From positions 106,344 to 166,573 of the forward strand of contig JAFDYS010000023.1 of the NCBI GenBank assembly GCA_018267315.1: a stretch of 60,230 nucleotides of DNA, written 5' to 3'. The notes beneath the pieces are model-generated. The model was not told the DNA's origin. It saw nothing but the letters and a program-made list of their open reading frames with translations, and ran no database searches. This document shows, in pieces, positions 1-9,700 of the stretch. This DNA is from Bacteroidota bacterium. GTDB taxonomy: Bacteria > Bacteroidota > Bacteroidia > Chitinophagales > UBA10324. The position numbers were made by a program, and so were the translations under genes. Positions within the stretch are counted from its first letter, which is position 1. Every line of letters begins with the position of its first letter.

Positions 1-720
1 GGCGGCGATGAAGCGAGTTTGTTCGCAGGTGATCTCTTCCGCATGTACATGCGCTACTGCGAGCGGCGCGGGTGGAAAGTTTACGTAGAATCAGAGAGTG
101 CAGGAACGTCAGGCGGCTTCAAAGAAGTGATCTTCGAAGTAGTTGGTGAAAATGTATACGGCATCATGAAATTCGAGTCGGGTGTGCATCGGGTACAGCG
201 TGTGCCTGCCACGGAAGCCAGCGGGCGCGTTCATACATCAGCTGCAACGGTTGCCGTGTTGCCTGAAGCCGATGAAGTGGATGTGCAAATCAAAGACAGT
301 GATATAAAATTTGAAACGGCACGCAGCGGCGGCGCCGGTGGCCAGAACGTCAATAAGGTGGAAACAAAAGTGATGCTCACTTACATTCCCACCGGACTCG
401 TGGTGATTTGCCAGACGGAACGTACACAGCTTGGCAACCGCGAAAAAGCGATGACAATGCTTCGCACAAAATTGTTTGAAGAGAAAGTGCGCAAGCAGGA
501 GGATGAAATTTCCAGAAGAAGAAAAAGCATGGTAAGCACCGGTGACCGCTCAGCAAAAATCAGAACATACAATTACCCTCAAAATCGTGTCACTGATCAC
601 CGCATCGAGAAAACTTTGTACACGCTTGACGCGTTCATGAACGGCGACATTCAGGAGATGATTGATGCACTGCAGTTTGCAGAAAATGCGGAGAAGTTGA
701 AGGAGGGGAGTTTGATGTGA
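1..720 (+). CDS. prfA: Peptide chain release factor 1 (RF1), 5' end missing
   Basis: RF1 recognises UAA and UAG stop codons and triggers peptide release in the ribosomal A site. The reading frame is open from the first base ([16 protein letters not shown]...), so the gene begins outside the window; 239 of about 357 residues are present. The tripeptide PAT, the stop-codon-reading motif of RF1 rather than RF2, lies in [16 protein letters not shown]. The universally conserved GGQ loop is seen in [14 protein letters not shown]. The C-terminal tail is normal and ends in a TGA. The last 36 bases and the adjoining T-run are part of a short repeat that recurs twice within the next 700 bases. Confidence 0.96.
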   Translation, partial: GGDEASLFAGDLFRMYMRYCERRGWKVYVESESAGTSGGFKEVIFEVVGENVYGIMKFESGVHRVQRVPATEASGRVHTSAATVAVLPEADEVDVQIKDSDIKFETARSGGAGGQNVNKVETKVMLTYIPTGLVVICQTERTQLGNREKAMTMLRTKLFEEKVRKQEDEISRRRKSMVSTGDRSAKIRTYNYPQNRVTDHRIEKTLYTLDAFMNGDIQEMIDALQFAENAEKLKEGSLM

Positions 721-725
721 TTTTT
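685..725. repeat. Copy 1 of a prfA-tail repeat
   Basis: About 41 bases covering the last codons and stop of prfA plus a T-run. Copy 2 at 1248-1288 matches with two substitutions; a 17-base core (ggggagtttgatgtgat) is found again at about 1352-1368. The right edge abuts the stop codon of the minus-strand cupin gene. Confidence 0.7.
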
Positions 726-1072
726 CATTCCACCTGCTTGACCTCAACACTGATCACCCGAATTTCATTTTTACCTGTATTCTTCAATGCATGCGGTGGC
801 AATGCATCAGACCATAGGGCAGGCTGAGGATTGTTCATTGATTCAATCGTGCGGCTGTCAACCAACACGTTTCCTTTATCATCATAGCGGACAAAATCTG
901 ACCAGCTAATGATGTATAAAGTAGCAGGCCATCGGTGAGTATGAACAGCGGTTATTTCTCCAGGCGGAATTCTCACATCGAGCACCCGTACAAATTCGTT
1001 TTCAAAGAGCAGGTGATGATGTTGCGGGGCTGCAATCATTGCATCGAGTTCATCAGGATAAGGCCAGTCCAT
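725..1072 (-). CDS. Small single-domain cupin protein
   Basis: The 115-residue protein has the beta-rich pattern and the HTHRW segment (about residues 44-48) of the RmlC-like cupin fold. In cupins such histidines usually bind a metal; here the HxH pair is visible but the rest of the metal motif is weak. There is no signal peptide, so it is probably cytoplasmic. Its stop codon lies a few bases from the stop of prfA (convergent), and it sits between two copies of a prfA-tail repeat, so it may have arrived as a small inserted block. Substrate and role cannot be told from sequence. Confidence 0.7.
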   Translation of the reverse strand: MDWPYPDELDAMIAAPQHHHLLFENEFVRVLDVRIPPGEITAVHTHRWPATLYIISWSDFVRYDDKGNVLVDSRTIESMNNPQPALWSDALPPHALKNTGKNEIRVISVEVKQVE

Positions 1073-1247
1073 CGGGTGAATTTGAAATTCCTTTTTCTAA
1101 TAAGGTATTCGCAACGTAAGTTATCAAAAAACGTCTTGCCACTGGTGGTCTTTGCAAAAGCAATTGAGCAGAGCCAGACTGACAGCTCACACTTCAGTTG
1201 CTGGTCTACCCCTGCACATCAACAGCGCAAAGGCCAGCAACGGCAGC

Positions 1248-1288
1248 AATGCGGAGAAATTGAAGGAGGGGAGTTTGATGTAATTTTT
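1248..1288. repeat. Copy 2 of the prfA-tail repeat
   Basis: Matches bases 685-725 with two substitutions (a for g in the gagaa-ttgaa stretch and taa for tga at the former stop). It lies in the intergenic space upstream of the cupin gene and encodes nothing recognisable. Confidence 0.7.
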
Positions 1289-1351
1289 TTGACTTGGCGA
1301 ACACGAAGACTCACGCGCTCTAACTGTCCCGACATTCGCGCTCGACAATGG

Positions 1352-1368
1352 GGGGAGTTTGATGTGAT
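1352..1368. repeat. Partial copy 3 of the prfA-tail repeat
   Basis: Seventeen bases identical to the end of prfA (ggggagtttgatgtgat). The repeat ends exactly at the stop codon of the minus-strand ketoacyl synthase gene, as copy 1 ends at the stop of the cupin gene. Confidence 0.55.
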
Positions 1369-2438
1369 CACACCCTGTAAAGCACCGCATTAATATGCAT
1401 TCCCGCGCCCACTGAAGCCATCAATATCAAATCACCTGGGTTGATTTCATGTTCCTTCAATTGTTTTTTGCGGATGAGATCGAGCAGCGTGATCACCGTA
1501 GCCACGGAACTGTTGCCGAGTTTGTCAATGCTCATGGGCATGATGTTTTCAGGTACCTGGCTTTCACCATACAGCTCAAACAGGCGCTCGATGATGGCAT
1601 GATCCATCTTCGCATTGGCCTGATGGATCAGCACCTTCTTCAATTGCGAAACTTGAACCCCTGCTTTATCAAGACAAACCTTCATGGCGGCCGGAACGTT
1701 TGTCAGCGCGTACTCATAAATTTTTCGTCCCTTCATCTTGATGTAACGGATGCGCGGATCAGAGGATGGCAAATTGGATTTGCCGAGGAAGAGGTAATAC
1801 GCTTCATCAACGGTATCGGTACGTGCGGCATAGGAGAGAATGCCCGATTCCGAATCGGGCTGTGAGAGTTCAAGCACTGAGGCGCCGGCGCCGTCAGAGA
1901 AAATCATGGAGTCGCGGTCGTTGAGATCGAGCACCCGCGATAGCGTTTCCGTTCCGATCACCAAACATCTCTTAGCTGCTCCTGCCTGAATGTAAATGTG
2001 CGCCTGAATCATACCCTGAAGCCAGCCCGGGCAACCGAATAAAATATCGTAAGCGATGCAGTTGGGATTTTTGATGCCGAGAAGATGTTTGATGCGGGCT
2101 GAGAGTCCCGGCAAGATGTCCGTTTGAATGGTGTCATACCGCACATCGCCAAAGTTGTGCGCCACGATGATCTGATCCACATCTTCACCGCTGATGAGCG
2201 CATCGTCAAGCGCCCCGCGCGCAGCAATGGCACCAATATCTGAAGCAAGTAAATCGTTTGTGACATATCGCCGCTCCTCAATGCCGGTGATGTCTTTAAA
2301 CTTGCGCACGATTACCGGACCCGGTTGCGGAAGCTTCACCTGATCTTCTCCATAAAACTCATGCTGGCCGAACTCTGCGTTTGTTACAGTTCTCTCCGGG
2401 ATATAACTCCCCGTGCCGGAAATGATGGTGCTTGACAT
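1368..2438 (-). CDS. 3-oxoacyl-ACP synthase III family protein
   Basis: A 356-residue thiolase-fold condensing enzyme of the FabH type. FabH condenses acetyl-CoA with malonyl-ACP to start fatty-acid synthesis. The catalytic triad is visible: Cys136 in LFGCPGW, His272 in IHQAN and Asn309 in KLGNSSV; the glycine-rich C-terminal SVGAGMHINAVLYR is also typical. The chosen ATG gives MSSTIISGTGSYIPE, the usual N-terminus; an upstream in-frame ATG at 2480 would add 14 non-homologous residues. It lies 42 bases downstream of murF on the same strand and may be co-transcribed. The sequence departs from housekeeping FabH (long insert near residues 20-45), so it may be a paralogue used for a special lipid. 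Confidence 0.85.
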   Translation of the reverse strand: MSSTIISGTGSYIPERTVTNAEFGQHEFYGEDQVKLPQPGPVIVRKFKDITGIEERRYVTNDLLASDIGAIAARGALDDALISGEDVDQIIVAHNFGDVRYDTIQTDILPGLSARIKHLLGIKNPNCIAYDILFGCPGWLQGMIQAHIYIQAGAAKRCLVIGTETLSRVLDLNDRDSMIFSDGAGASVLELSQPDSESGILSYAARTDTVDEAYYLFLGKSNLPSSDPRIRYIKMKGRKIYEYALTNVPAAMKVCLDKAGVQVSQLKKVLIHQANAKMDHAIIERLFELYGESQVPENIMPMSIDKLGNSSVATVITLLDLIRKKQLKEHEINPGDLILMASVGAGMHINAVLYRV

Positions 2439-2480
2439 AAAGATGTTTTGAATGAACGAAGGTACTACCCGCCCATGCAC

Positions 2481-3746
2481 CTAACTCATGATTTTCTCCA
2501 GCCCGATCACGCGTGATGCCTTGAGCAGGAAGTGGCATTGTTCGAATTGCTGCACCCCGAACCATGATTTCAAGGCCGCAGCATTTTCAAAGTGAAGGAA
2601 CTTTTGATCAGGATCGGCTTTTTGGAATTCATGACCGACCAGTACAACCAGTTTGAAGTTTGCTGATTGAAGATTGTTGACGATCTCCCGGTGTTCAGTA
2701 TCACTCGATGTGCCGAGCTCGGCCATGTCACCCAGGATCACGATTTTATTTTTGCCAGGAAGGGAAATAAAATTTTCCAGTGCGGCAGTTACACTCGAAG
2801 GATTGGCGTTGTACGCGTCCAGAATGAATGTGTTGGTGCCCTGCTGAATCACCTGCGAGCGGTTGTTGGATGGCATGTATGATTCTACTGCTTGTTTAAT
2901 TTTTTCAGCTGGCACACCGAAATAATTTCCGACACACACCGCGGCCATGATATTGTCGAAATTATAATGACCGATTAATTGAGTTTGAAGTTTGAAGTTT
3001 AAAGTTTGAAGTTGCAGGAACGGAAACCGGGCTGTGATTTCTCCAGGGCAATCAGCCGGACCCGCCTGGCCATACGTAATTCGCTGCATGCCTTCGCTCA
3101 TCTGCATCAGATCGGGCTGATCGGCGCAAACGAACGCCAATCCATTTTGGGCTCTGAGAAAATCATACAACTCGCCGTTACCTTTCCTTACACCTTCGAT
3201 GCTGCCATATCCTTCGAGATGGTCTTTGCCATTGTTGGTGATGAGTCCGCAATCCGGTTCGGCTATTTCGCAGAGCTGTATTGTTTCACCCAAATGATTG
3301 GCGCCCATCTCGATCACGGCGAATTCATGATCATCTTTTAACTCTAGAAGTGAAAGCGGCACCCCGATATGGTTGTTGAGATTTCCTTTTGTCGCATAGG
3401 TAGTGAATGAAGAAGCGAGCACCCGCGCCATCAGTTCTTTCGTGGTGGTCTTTCCATTGCTGCCGCACACGGCCAGCACTTTAGCTTTCAACTGCCTGCG
3501 GTGATGATTTGCGAGGAGCTGCAGTGTGCGCAACGCGTCTTCCATCAAAATGATTTTATCATTTTCGGGAAAGTGTTTTTCATCCGCCACAACTGCCGAA
3601 GCACCGCACCGCAGGGCCTCTTCCGCAAACAGGTTTCCGTTGAACCGGTCACCCTTCAGCGCAATGAATAAATTGCCCGGACTGATTTTCCTGGTATCGG
3701 TAGAAACACCCGTTGCGTTTCTGAAAAGTTCATAGAGCTTCTGCAT
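2481..3746 (-). CDS. murF: UDP-N-acetylmuramoyl-tripeptide--D-alanyl-D-alanine ligase
   Basis: MurF adds D-Ala-D-Ala to UDP-MurNAc-tripeptide, the last cytoplasmic step of peptidoglycan precursor synthesis. The protein has 421 residues with an N-terminal uridine-binding domain (STDTRK, GDRFNG), the ATP-binding P-loop GSNGKTTTK at about 95-103, the central MGANHLGE and NNGKDHLEGYGS motifs, and the C-terminal DAYNANPSS and LGDMAELG signatures. An ATG gives MQKLYELF; a GTG two codons earlier is possible. A heptanucleotide repeat lies inside the central domain and encodes LQTLNFKLQT just before the conserved QLIGHYNFDN. A TACCTTTG promoter-like box sits 11-18 bases upstream of the start. Confidence 0.95.
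   Translation of the reverse strand: MQKLYELFRNATGVSTDTRKISPGNLFIALKGDRFNGNLFAEEALRCGASAVVADEKHFPENDKIILMEDALRTLQLLANHHRRQLKAKVLAVCGSNGKTTTKELMARVLASSFTTYATKGNLNNHIGVPLSLLELKDDHEFAVIEMGANHLGETIQLCEIAEPDCGLITNNGKDHLEGYGSIEGVRKGNGELYDFLRAQNGLAFVCADQPDLMQMSEGMQRITYGQAGPADCPGEITARFPFLQLQTLNFKLQTQLIGHYNFDNIMAAVCVGNYFGVPAEKIKQAVESYMPSNNRSQVIQQGTNTFILDAYNANPSSVTAALENFISLPGKNKIVILGDMAELGTSSDTEHREIVNNLQSANFKLVVLVGHEFQKADPDQKFLHFENAAALKSWFGVQQFEQCHFLLKASRVIGLEKIMS
2984..3011. repeat. Heptanucleotide tandem repeat inside murF
   Basis: Four units of tttgaag, three exact and one (tttaaag) with a single change, fully inside the murF reading frame. The reverse strand reads cttcaaa and gives LQTLNFKLQT. Seven is not a multiple of three, so gain or loss of one unit would shift the frame. 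Confidence 0.85.
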
Positions 3747-3756
3747 CTCCACGCCT

Positions 3757-3764
3757 CAAAGGTA
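3757..3764 (-). promoter_or_regulatory. Candidate -7 box TACCTTTG for murF
   Basis: Matches the Bacteroidota -7 consensus TAnnTTTG on the minus strand, 11-18 bases upstream of the murF ATG. No convincing -33 TTTG lies at the usual distance. If used, the leader would be only a few bases long. Confidence 0.4.
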
Positions 3765-3870
3765 GCGGAAGGCCTATCAATCCCTTAACCTCATCTTAAC
3801 TGAAATTAACGGAGGGCTAACAATATGCCATGGGGTGAATCGTTTCCTTTGATATAAAATTCTGAAGCCC

Positions 3871-4044
3871 ATGAAATCTTTCATTCGTTCATTGCTTTTC
3901 ATCGGAGGAATGATGCTCTTCCTGAAAATTTGCCTCGTGGTATCCACCCACACTGCAGTGGATGCTTCTTCAGTGAAGTCGAAACAGGTTTCATCTGCCC
4001 AGTATTCTCACATGGTGTCACACAGCGAGAAGCCGTCCACGTAG
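3871..4044 (+). CDS. Small hypothetical exported peptide (57 aa)
   Basis: The frame reads MKSFIRSLLFIGGMMLFLKICLV and then a polar tail. It starts with two basic residues followed by about 18 hydrophobic residues, as in a signal peptide or single membrane anchor; the rest is Ser/His/Lys-rich. It stands alone between murF and the M43 protease gene, and a strong hairpin terminator follows 38 bases after its stop. I do not recognise the family. Coding status rests on the signal-like N-terminus and the terminator position only. Confidence 0.45.
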   Translation: MKSFIRSLLFIGGMMLFLKICLVVSTHTAVDASSVKSKQVSSAQYSHMVSHSEKPST

Positions 4045-4082
4045 GTCTGCGGCATATTGTTCATGATCGGTGTTATTAAAGC

Positions 4083-4114
4083 AAAAAGCTGCTCCCGTAT
4101 GAGAGCAGCTTTTT
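4083..4114. terminator. Bidirectional rho-independent terminator
   Basis: A perfect 12-bp stem (aaaaagctgctc / gagcagcttttt) with an 8-base loop. The A-run before and T-run after allow it to work on both strands, closing the small plus-strand gene and the minus-strand protease gene. Confidence 0.9.
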
Positions 4115-4133
4115 GATTTGAGACCGGTGGATC

Positions 4134-6512
4134 CTATTTGGTCACGATGAATTCTTTTCGCAACGACTGATCGCCGGTGGAAACTTCCACGATGTAGGCG
4201 CCTTTGCCAAAATGGTCCAGGTTAATGTTGTACTCATTCAGTCCTTCGAGTGCGAGAATCTGGTTGGCATAAACCCGCTGACCGAGCAGGTTGTACACGC
4301 TCACCATTGCATCAGCTTTCACCTGGCTGTTGAATTGAACAGTAACATGCTCAAATGCCGGATTCGGGAACAAACTGATTTCAGATTTGTCAGCATTCAA
4401 CTCGCCGTCCGTTTCACCGTTTGCATAGCGGAACGGGTTGGCGCTCGTTTGAACCAGTAACGTATAACATTGTGTATTGCTGTATGCACCGTTGTAGCCA
4501 TACACCTTAATCTTGTATGTGCCAACCGTGCTGGTATTGTAGATGATGGTTTCACTGGTGGTGCCACCGTTCTGCGATGTTTTCACATTGGTGCCACTGG
4601 GATTGTACAACTTAATATCGTAGTCAGCCGGCAGTGTGGTGAGGGTGACTTTGATATTCTTGGCTGTGCTTGTATTGGCAAATGACCACCAATCCACATC
4701 CGTTGATGTGCTGATCTGCGACTGGTAGCTGGTTCCTACCGTGGCTGATGAAGGTGTGGAACTGCTGTTGTTTCCTGATTCGCCGGTTTCAGAACAGGTG
4801 CCGCCGCCACCGCCTGCCTGGACATTGAGTGAATAATCTTCCACTTCGCCTTCTGCGAATGATTCACATGAGGTCGGTGCGGCGCCGTATTTCATGCTCA
4901 CCCTCATCCTGGTGGCACCCGTAGTGGCCGTAGAAGGTACCGAGATGGTGGCAGTTTTATTTCCTGAGGATGTGGTGGTGAACGATGTGGCTGTTTCGCT
5001 GGCATCGATAAAATCACCGTCGGCATTCCAGTCGCAGAAGACAGCCCAGTATTCTGTATAGGTGCTTCCGCTGAAACCCGGGCTTACCGTGATGGTGTAC
5101 GATGAACCCTGGGTAACATTCGTGCTCAATGCTGTTCCGTTATAATAACCACCGGCTTCGGCACCGGAGGTGCGGCTGATGCTTCCGAGTGAAACATAGT
5201 CAATGTATTCATAAGTCTGGCTCACACCGTTTGAAGCACAGTAAGTGCCACCGCCACCTGATGATAAAGTGGTGAATGATGAGGCGGATGAATAGGCCGA
5301 AGTACCTGATGCGCATACCGCCTGAATCTGGTAATTATACGTGGTGCTTGAACTCAGTCCGGTCAATGATTTTGAATTGGTGGTGGAAGTAGTAGTAGTC
5401 CAGCTTCCTCCGCTGGGCTGGTACTGTACATTGTAACTCGTTGCACCGCTCACGGTGGTCCAGCTGATGGTGGCGGATGAACTGGTAACAGATGATGAGG
5501 CCAGGCCGGTTGGCGTACCACATGAACTGGAGGGTGGTGTGCAGCCAAGTGATGAGGTGATGGATACGCGGGTACCACCAACACCAAACAGGGCCTGCAT
5601 TCTTGTTTTCTGCCCGGCCGTGAACATGTTCATACAGCCGTCGTCAGTATAATCCATGTAATTCATGAACATCACACCATTTCCTGAAGTGCATCCATCC
5701 GTAAGCGGGAAGGTGGGGCAGCCGTAGTTTTCTCCGGCCTGGTTTGGTGTATCAGAAACCTGGTCGCTTCCGCTGCATGCGGTTCCGTCATCACCCCATA
5801 TGTGGTAAAGGTTGAGCCAGTGACCTACTTCATGTGTGGCGGTTCTGCCGAAGTTGTAAGGTGACATAGTGCCCGGGCTGGCTAAACTGCCCACCGAAGA
5901 ATAAAGTACGACTACGCCATCCGTGGAAGCTGCGCCGCCGGGAAACTGGGCATAGCCCAAAAGACCCCCGCTGAGGTTACACACCCAAAGGTTCAGGTAA
6001 GAGTTGGCATCCCAGGCATTATCGCCGCCGGTGCTGTTGCTCTTTACGCCGTCGTTACTGGAGAAAGATGTTTTGGTGGTTGACTTGTGTATGATGCCGT
6101 TGGTGGCGTTACCGCTCGGATCGCGTTGCGCCAGGCAAAACTGAATCTCGCAATTGGCCGCCGTACTCTGCCATACGGAAGGCGTGTTGCCCGCATCCGT
6201 GTTGGTTCGCGCATAGTCGGCATTGAGCTGGGCAATCTGCGCCTGTACCTGTGCATCTGAAATGTTCTGCGCAGTGGTGTTGTAAACCACGTGCACCACT
6301 ACCGGAATAGTGACCACGGTACGCAGACCTTCCGGATGATTCGCGATCCAGTTTTGTGTGTACGTTTCTATTTCCTGCATGCGAAGTTCAAGAGTGGGAT
6401 CCTGCTGCTTCTGCCATTGCAGATGTTCCATGGTTCCGCAGATACGTTGCTGGGAAAAAGCATTGCTCATCATTGCTGCTGTAATGATGAAACTGAAGTA
6501 AAGTTTTCTCAT
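4134..6512 (-). CDS. Secreted M43 (pappalysin-like) zinc metalloprotease with T9SS sorting domain
   Basis: A 792-residue multidomain secreted protease. MRKLYFSFIITAAMMSNAFSQ is a signal peptide. Residues about 65-325 form the M43 metalloprotease domain with the zinc motif HEVGHWLNLYH (227-237) and the Met-turn region MNYMDYTDD (about 283-291). A fibronectin type III domain follows (about 334-415), then a GEVEDY-type domain ending in EGEVEDYSLNV (about 425-564), a pre-peptidase C-terminal (PPC) domain (about 575-690), and a T9SS type A sorting domain (FPNPAF...YNLLGQRVY...GAYIVEV). It should cross the outer membrane through the type IX system and act on extracellular or host protein. I chose the ATG that gives the signal peptide; earlier in-frame codons add 15 unsuitable residues. 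Confidence 0.92.
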   Translation of the reverse strand: MRKLYFSFIITAAMMSNAFSQQRICGTMEHLQWQKQQDPTLELRMQEIETYTQNWIANHPEGLRTVVTIPVVVHVVYNTTAQNISDAQVQAQIAQLNADYARTNTDAGNTPSVWQSTAANCEIQFCLAQRDPSGNATNGIIHKSTTKTSFSSNDGVKSNSTGGDNAWDANSYLNLWVCNLSGGLLGYAQFPGGAASTDGVVVLYSSVGSLASPGTMSPYNFGRTATHEVGHWLNLYHIWGDDGTACSGSDQVSDTPNQAGENYGCPTFPLTDGCTSGNGVMFMNYMDYTDDGCMNMFTAGQKTRMQALFGVGGTRVSITSSLGCTPPSSSCGTPTGLASSSVTSSSATISWTTVSGATSYNVQYQPSGGSWTTTTSTTNSKSLTGLSSSTTYNYQIQAVCASGTSAYSSASSFTTLSSGGGGTYCASNGVSQTYEYIDYVSLGSISRTSGAEAGGYYNGTALSTNVTQGSSYTITVSPGFSGSTYTEYWAVFCDWNADGDFIDASETATSFTTTSSGNKTATISVPSTATTGATRMRVSMKYGAAPTSCESFAEGEVEDYSLNVQAGGGGGTCSETGESGNNSSSTPSSATVGTSYQSQISTSTDVDWWSFANTSTAKNIKVTLTTLPADYDIKLYNPSGTNVKTSQNGGTTSETIIYNTSTVGTYKIKVYGYNGAYSNTQCYTLLVQTSANPFRYANGETDGELNADKSEISLFPNPAFEHVTVQFNSQVKADAMVSVYNLLGQRVYANQILALEGLNEYNINLDHFGKGAYIVEVSTGDQSLRKEFIVTK

Positions 6513-6554
6513 AAATGAAGAATGTGGTTTGAAAAAAAATTGGTTTGATGCCAT

Positions 6555-6562
6555 CAAATGTA
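6555..6562 (-). promoter_or_regulatory. Candidate -7 box TACATTTG for the M43 protease gene
   Basis: Minus-strand match to TAnnTTTG, about 43 bases upstream of the chosen start. No clear -33 element. Confidence 0.4.
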
Positions 6563-6737
6563 AAATTCCTGTTCATGCAGGCGGATACTATTAACCGAAG
6601 AATCTTACCGGGTGGAAAAGTTCTTTTTCCAATCACCCATCACGACGGTGCGTCGAATCGGGCGACCCTTATGACGAATGTGTATAACCCCGACCATCAT
6701 TTGTAGCTACATTCGCTTCCTCTCAATAAAAAAATCT

Positions 6738-9700
6738 ATGAAAAGAATGTTGCTTTCCCTTGTCCTGCTGCTGATCACTTTTTCGATGATGGCGCAGGAA
6801 ACCAAACTACTTCGAACCCCGACAGTTCACGATAACCGCGTCACATTTGTATATGGCGGCGACCTCTACACGGTTTCCAAGTCAGGCGGCGTGGCCCGCA
6901 AGCTCACCAGCGATGTGGGGTATGAGTGTTTCCCCCGATATTCCCCTGACGGAAAAAATATCGCATTCACCGGCCAGTTTGACGGTAATACCGAAGTAAT
7001 GATCATGCCATCAGATGGCGGAATACCGAAACGGGTGACCTACACTGCTACCCTCGGCCGTGATCAGATCAGCGATCGCATGGGCCCGAACAATTTGGTG
7101 ATGACCTGGAAAGACAATGAACATGTCGTTTACCGGTCGCGTAAGCAATCGTTCAATGATTTCAAAGGACAACTCTTCATCGCAAGCATCAACGGCGGGC
7201 TCAGCGAAGAACTTCCGTTCAGTGTGGGTGGTTTCTGTTCTTACTCTCCCGATGGAAAGAAGCTTGCCATGAACCGCGTGTTCCGCGAATTCAGAACGTG
7301 GAAATACTACCGCGGCGGTATGGCGGATGATGTTTGGATTTTTGATTTTGACACAAAGCAGTGGACCAATATCACCAACAACGATGCACAGGATATTCAG
7401 CCGATGTGGGCCGGTAACAAGATTTACTTCCTCAGCGACCGCGATCGCACCATGAATCTGTTTGTTTACGACATCACCACCGGTCAAACCCGCAAAGTCA
7501 CCAACTACACGGATTATGACATCAAGTTTCCGTCACTCGGTGATCAGGATATCGCGTTTGAGAAAGGCGGGGAATTGTATGTGATGAGTTTGCAGACGGA
7601 GCAGGTGACCAAGGTTACGGTGCAGGTAAACAACGATGATGCCTGGAGCCGCAGCGAAATGATTGATGCCTCCAAATTCATTGAAGGCGTTGATCTTGCT
7701 CCTGATGGCAGCCGGCTTACGTTTTCGGCCCGCGGTGATGTGTTCACGGTTCCCGCTGAAAGCGGCATCACGCGTGACATCACGCAAACCAACGGCGTGC
7801 ATGAGCGCAATGTGGTGTGGAGTCCTGACGGCAAATGGCTTGCCTACATCAGCGATGCCAGCGGTGAAGATGAAATCTACATCCGTCCGCAGAAGGGCGA
7901 CGGAGAGGCCACACGCATCACCACCACAGGCGACAACTACAAGTACTACATCCGCTGGAGTCCTGACAGCAAGAAGATTCTCTGGAGCGACCGCAAGCAA
8001 ACGTTGCAATATGTGGATGTGACATCCAAAGCCATTACTGTAGTGGAGCATTCTGATGTGGGTGAATACAACTATTACGACTGGTCGCCTGACAGCAAAT
8101 GGATCTGTTACGTACGCCCTGAGTGGAATACCTACAACCGTATTTTCATCTACAACCTGGCGAGCAAAGCTTCAACCGTAGTCACGGATAACTGGTACAA
8201 TTCCTACGAGCCCACCTTCAGCCGGGATGGCAAATATCTTATGCTGCTCAGTGATCGCGACTTCAACCCGAGCTTCAGCAACACGGAGTTTCAGATTGCC
8301 TATGAGAATATGACGAAGGTCTATCTCATTCCGCTCTCGAAAGAAACTGCTTCGCCTTTCGCCCCGAAGAATGATGAAGTAACTGTGAAGGAAGAACCGA
8401 AAGAAGATGCTTCCGCTGCCAAGGGTAAAAAGGAAAAAGCGCCGGCGGACAAGAAAGAAGAAGCCAAGCCCGCAGTTCCGGATGTGAAAGTGGATCTCGA
8501 CGGTATCATGAACCGTCTCGTTTCGTTACCCATTGAAGCGGCGCAGTACGGCAACCTGCAGTACCTCGATAACAATGTCTATTACCAGAAATCAAAATCC
8601 GGCGATCAAGGCAGTTCCGTCATAAGGTACAGTCTCAAGGACCGCGAAGAAACCAATCTCGGCAACTTCGATTTCTATTACATCTCGGTGGATGGAAAGA
8701 AAATGCTCGTACAGAAAGACCGCACCTATTCCGTGATTGACATGCCCGGTTCCAAAATCAGCGCCGACAAGCACGTTGACTTAAGCAACATGAAGGTGTG
8801 GGTGAACCGGCATGAAGAATGGACGGAGATTTTCAACGAAAGCTGGCGGCAGATGCGCGACTTTTTTTATGCGCCCAACATGCACGGCGTGGACTGGAAT
8901 GCCATCAAGCAGAAGTACAGCTCCCTGGTACCTTATGCAGCGCACCGGGCTGATGTCACCTACCTCATTGGAGAAATGATCGGCGAACTCAGTGTGGGTC
9001 ACTCATACGTCGGCGGCGGTGATGAACCAAAACCGGAGCGCATACAAACCGGGTTGCTCGGGGCCAAGCTGGCACGCGATCCATCCGGCTATTACCTGGT
9101 GAAGCACATTCTCGAAGGCGCCAACTGGAGTGAATCACTTCGTTCACCGCTCACCGAAGTGGGAGTGAACGTTAAAGAAGGCGACTTCATCATTGCCATA
9201 AACGGGGCACCCACCAATACCATGAATGACATTTACGCTTCGCTCGTCAACACTGCCGGCAAGCAGGTAGAACTCACCGTGAACGGTAAAGCATCGCCTG
9301 ACGGAGCGCGCAAAGTGATTGTGGTGCCGGTTGCCGATGAGGGTGATCTCTATTATTATAACTGGGTGGAGCATAACATCCGTTATGTTGATTCCATTTC
9401 CGGCGGCAAAGTGGGCTACCTCCACATTCCCAATATGGGCGTGGACGGATTGAATGAATTCATTAAACATTTCTATCCGCAGCTTAACAAAAAAGCACTC
9501 ATCGTGGATGACCGCGGCAATGGCGGCGGATTTGTTTCTTCCCTTGTGGCGCAGCGCCTTGCGTTACAACTCGTGTATTATAATATGATGCGCAATACTA
9601 TCGGACAAACCGATCCTACGATGATGCTTGGTCCCAAGGTGCTGCTGGTTGATCGCTACTCTGCCAGCGACGGCGACATCATCGCGTATCGTTTTAAGAA

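Noticed and set aside
681..720. Strong Shine-Dalgarno-like gaaggagggg followed by ATG at the end of prfA
   Set aside because: The ATG is followed at once by a stop (TGA; TAA in the second copy), so no protein can start here; it is treated as repeat sequence.
935..1393. Plus-strand frame of 152 codons over the cupin gene and the gap
   Set aside because: Overlaps the cupin on the opposite strand and runs through repeat DNA; the translation has no domain-like pattern.
1449..1865. Plus-strand frame of 138 codons over the ketoacyl synthase gene
   Set aside because: Antisense to a gene with an intact Cys-His-Asn triad.
7011..8051. Several minus-strand frames within the tricorn-like gene
   Set aside because: They mirror the propeller coding sequence and have no promoter, signal or motif.
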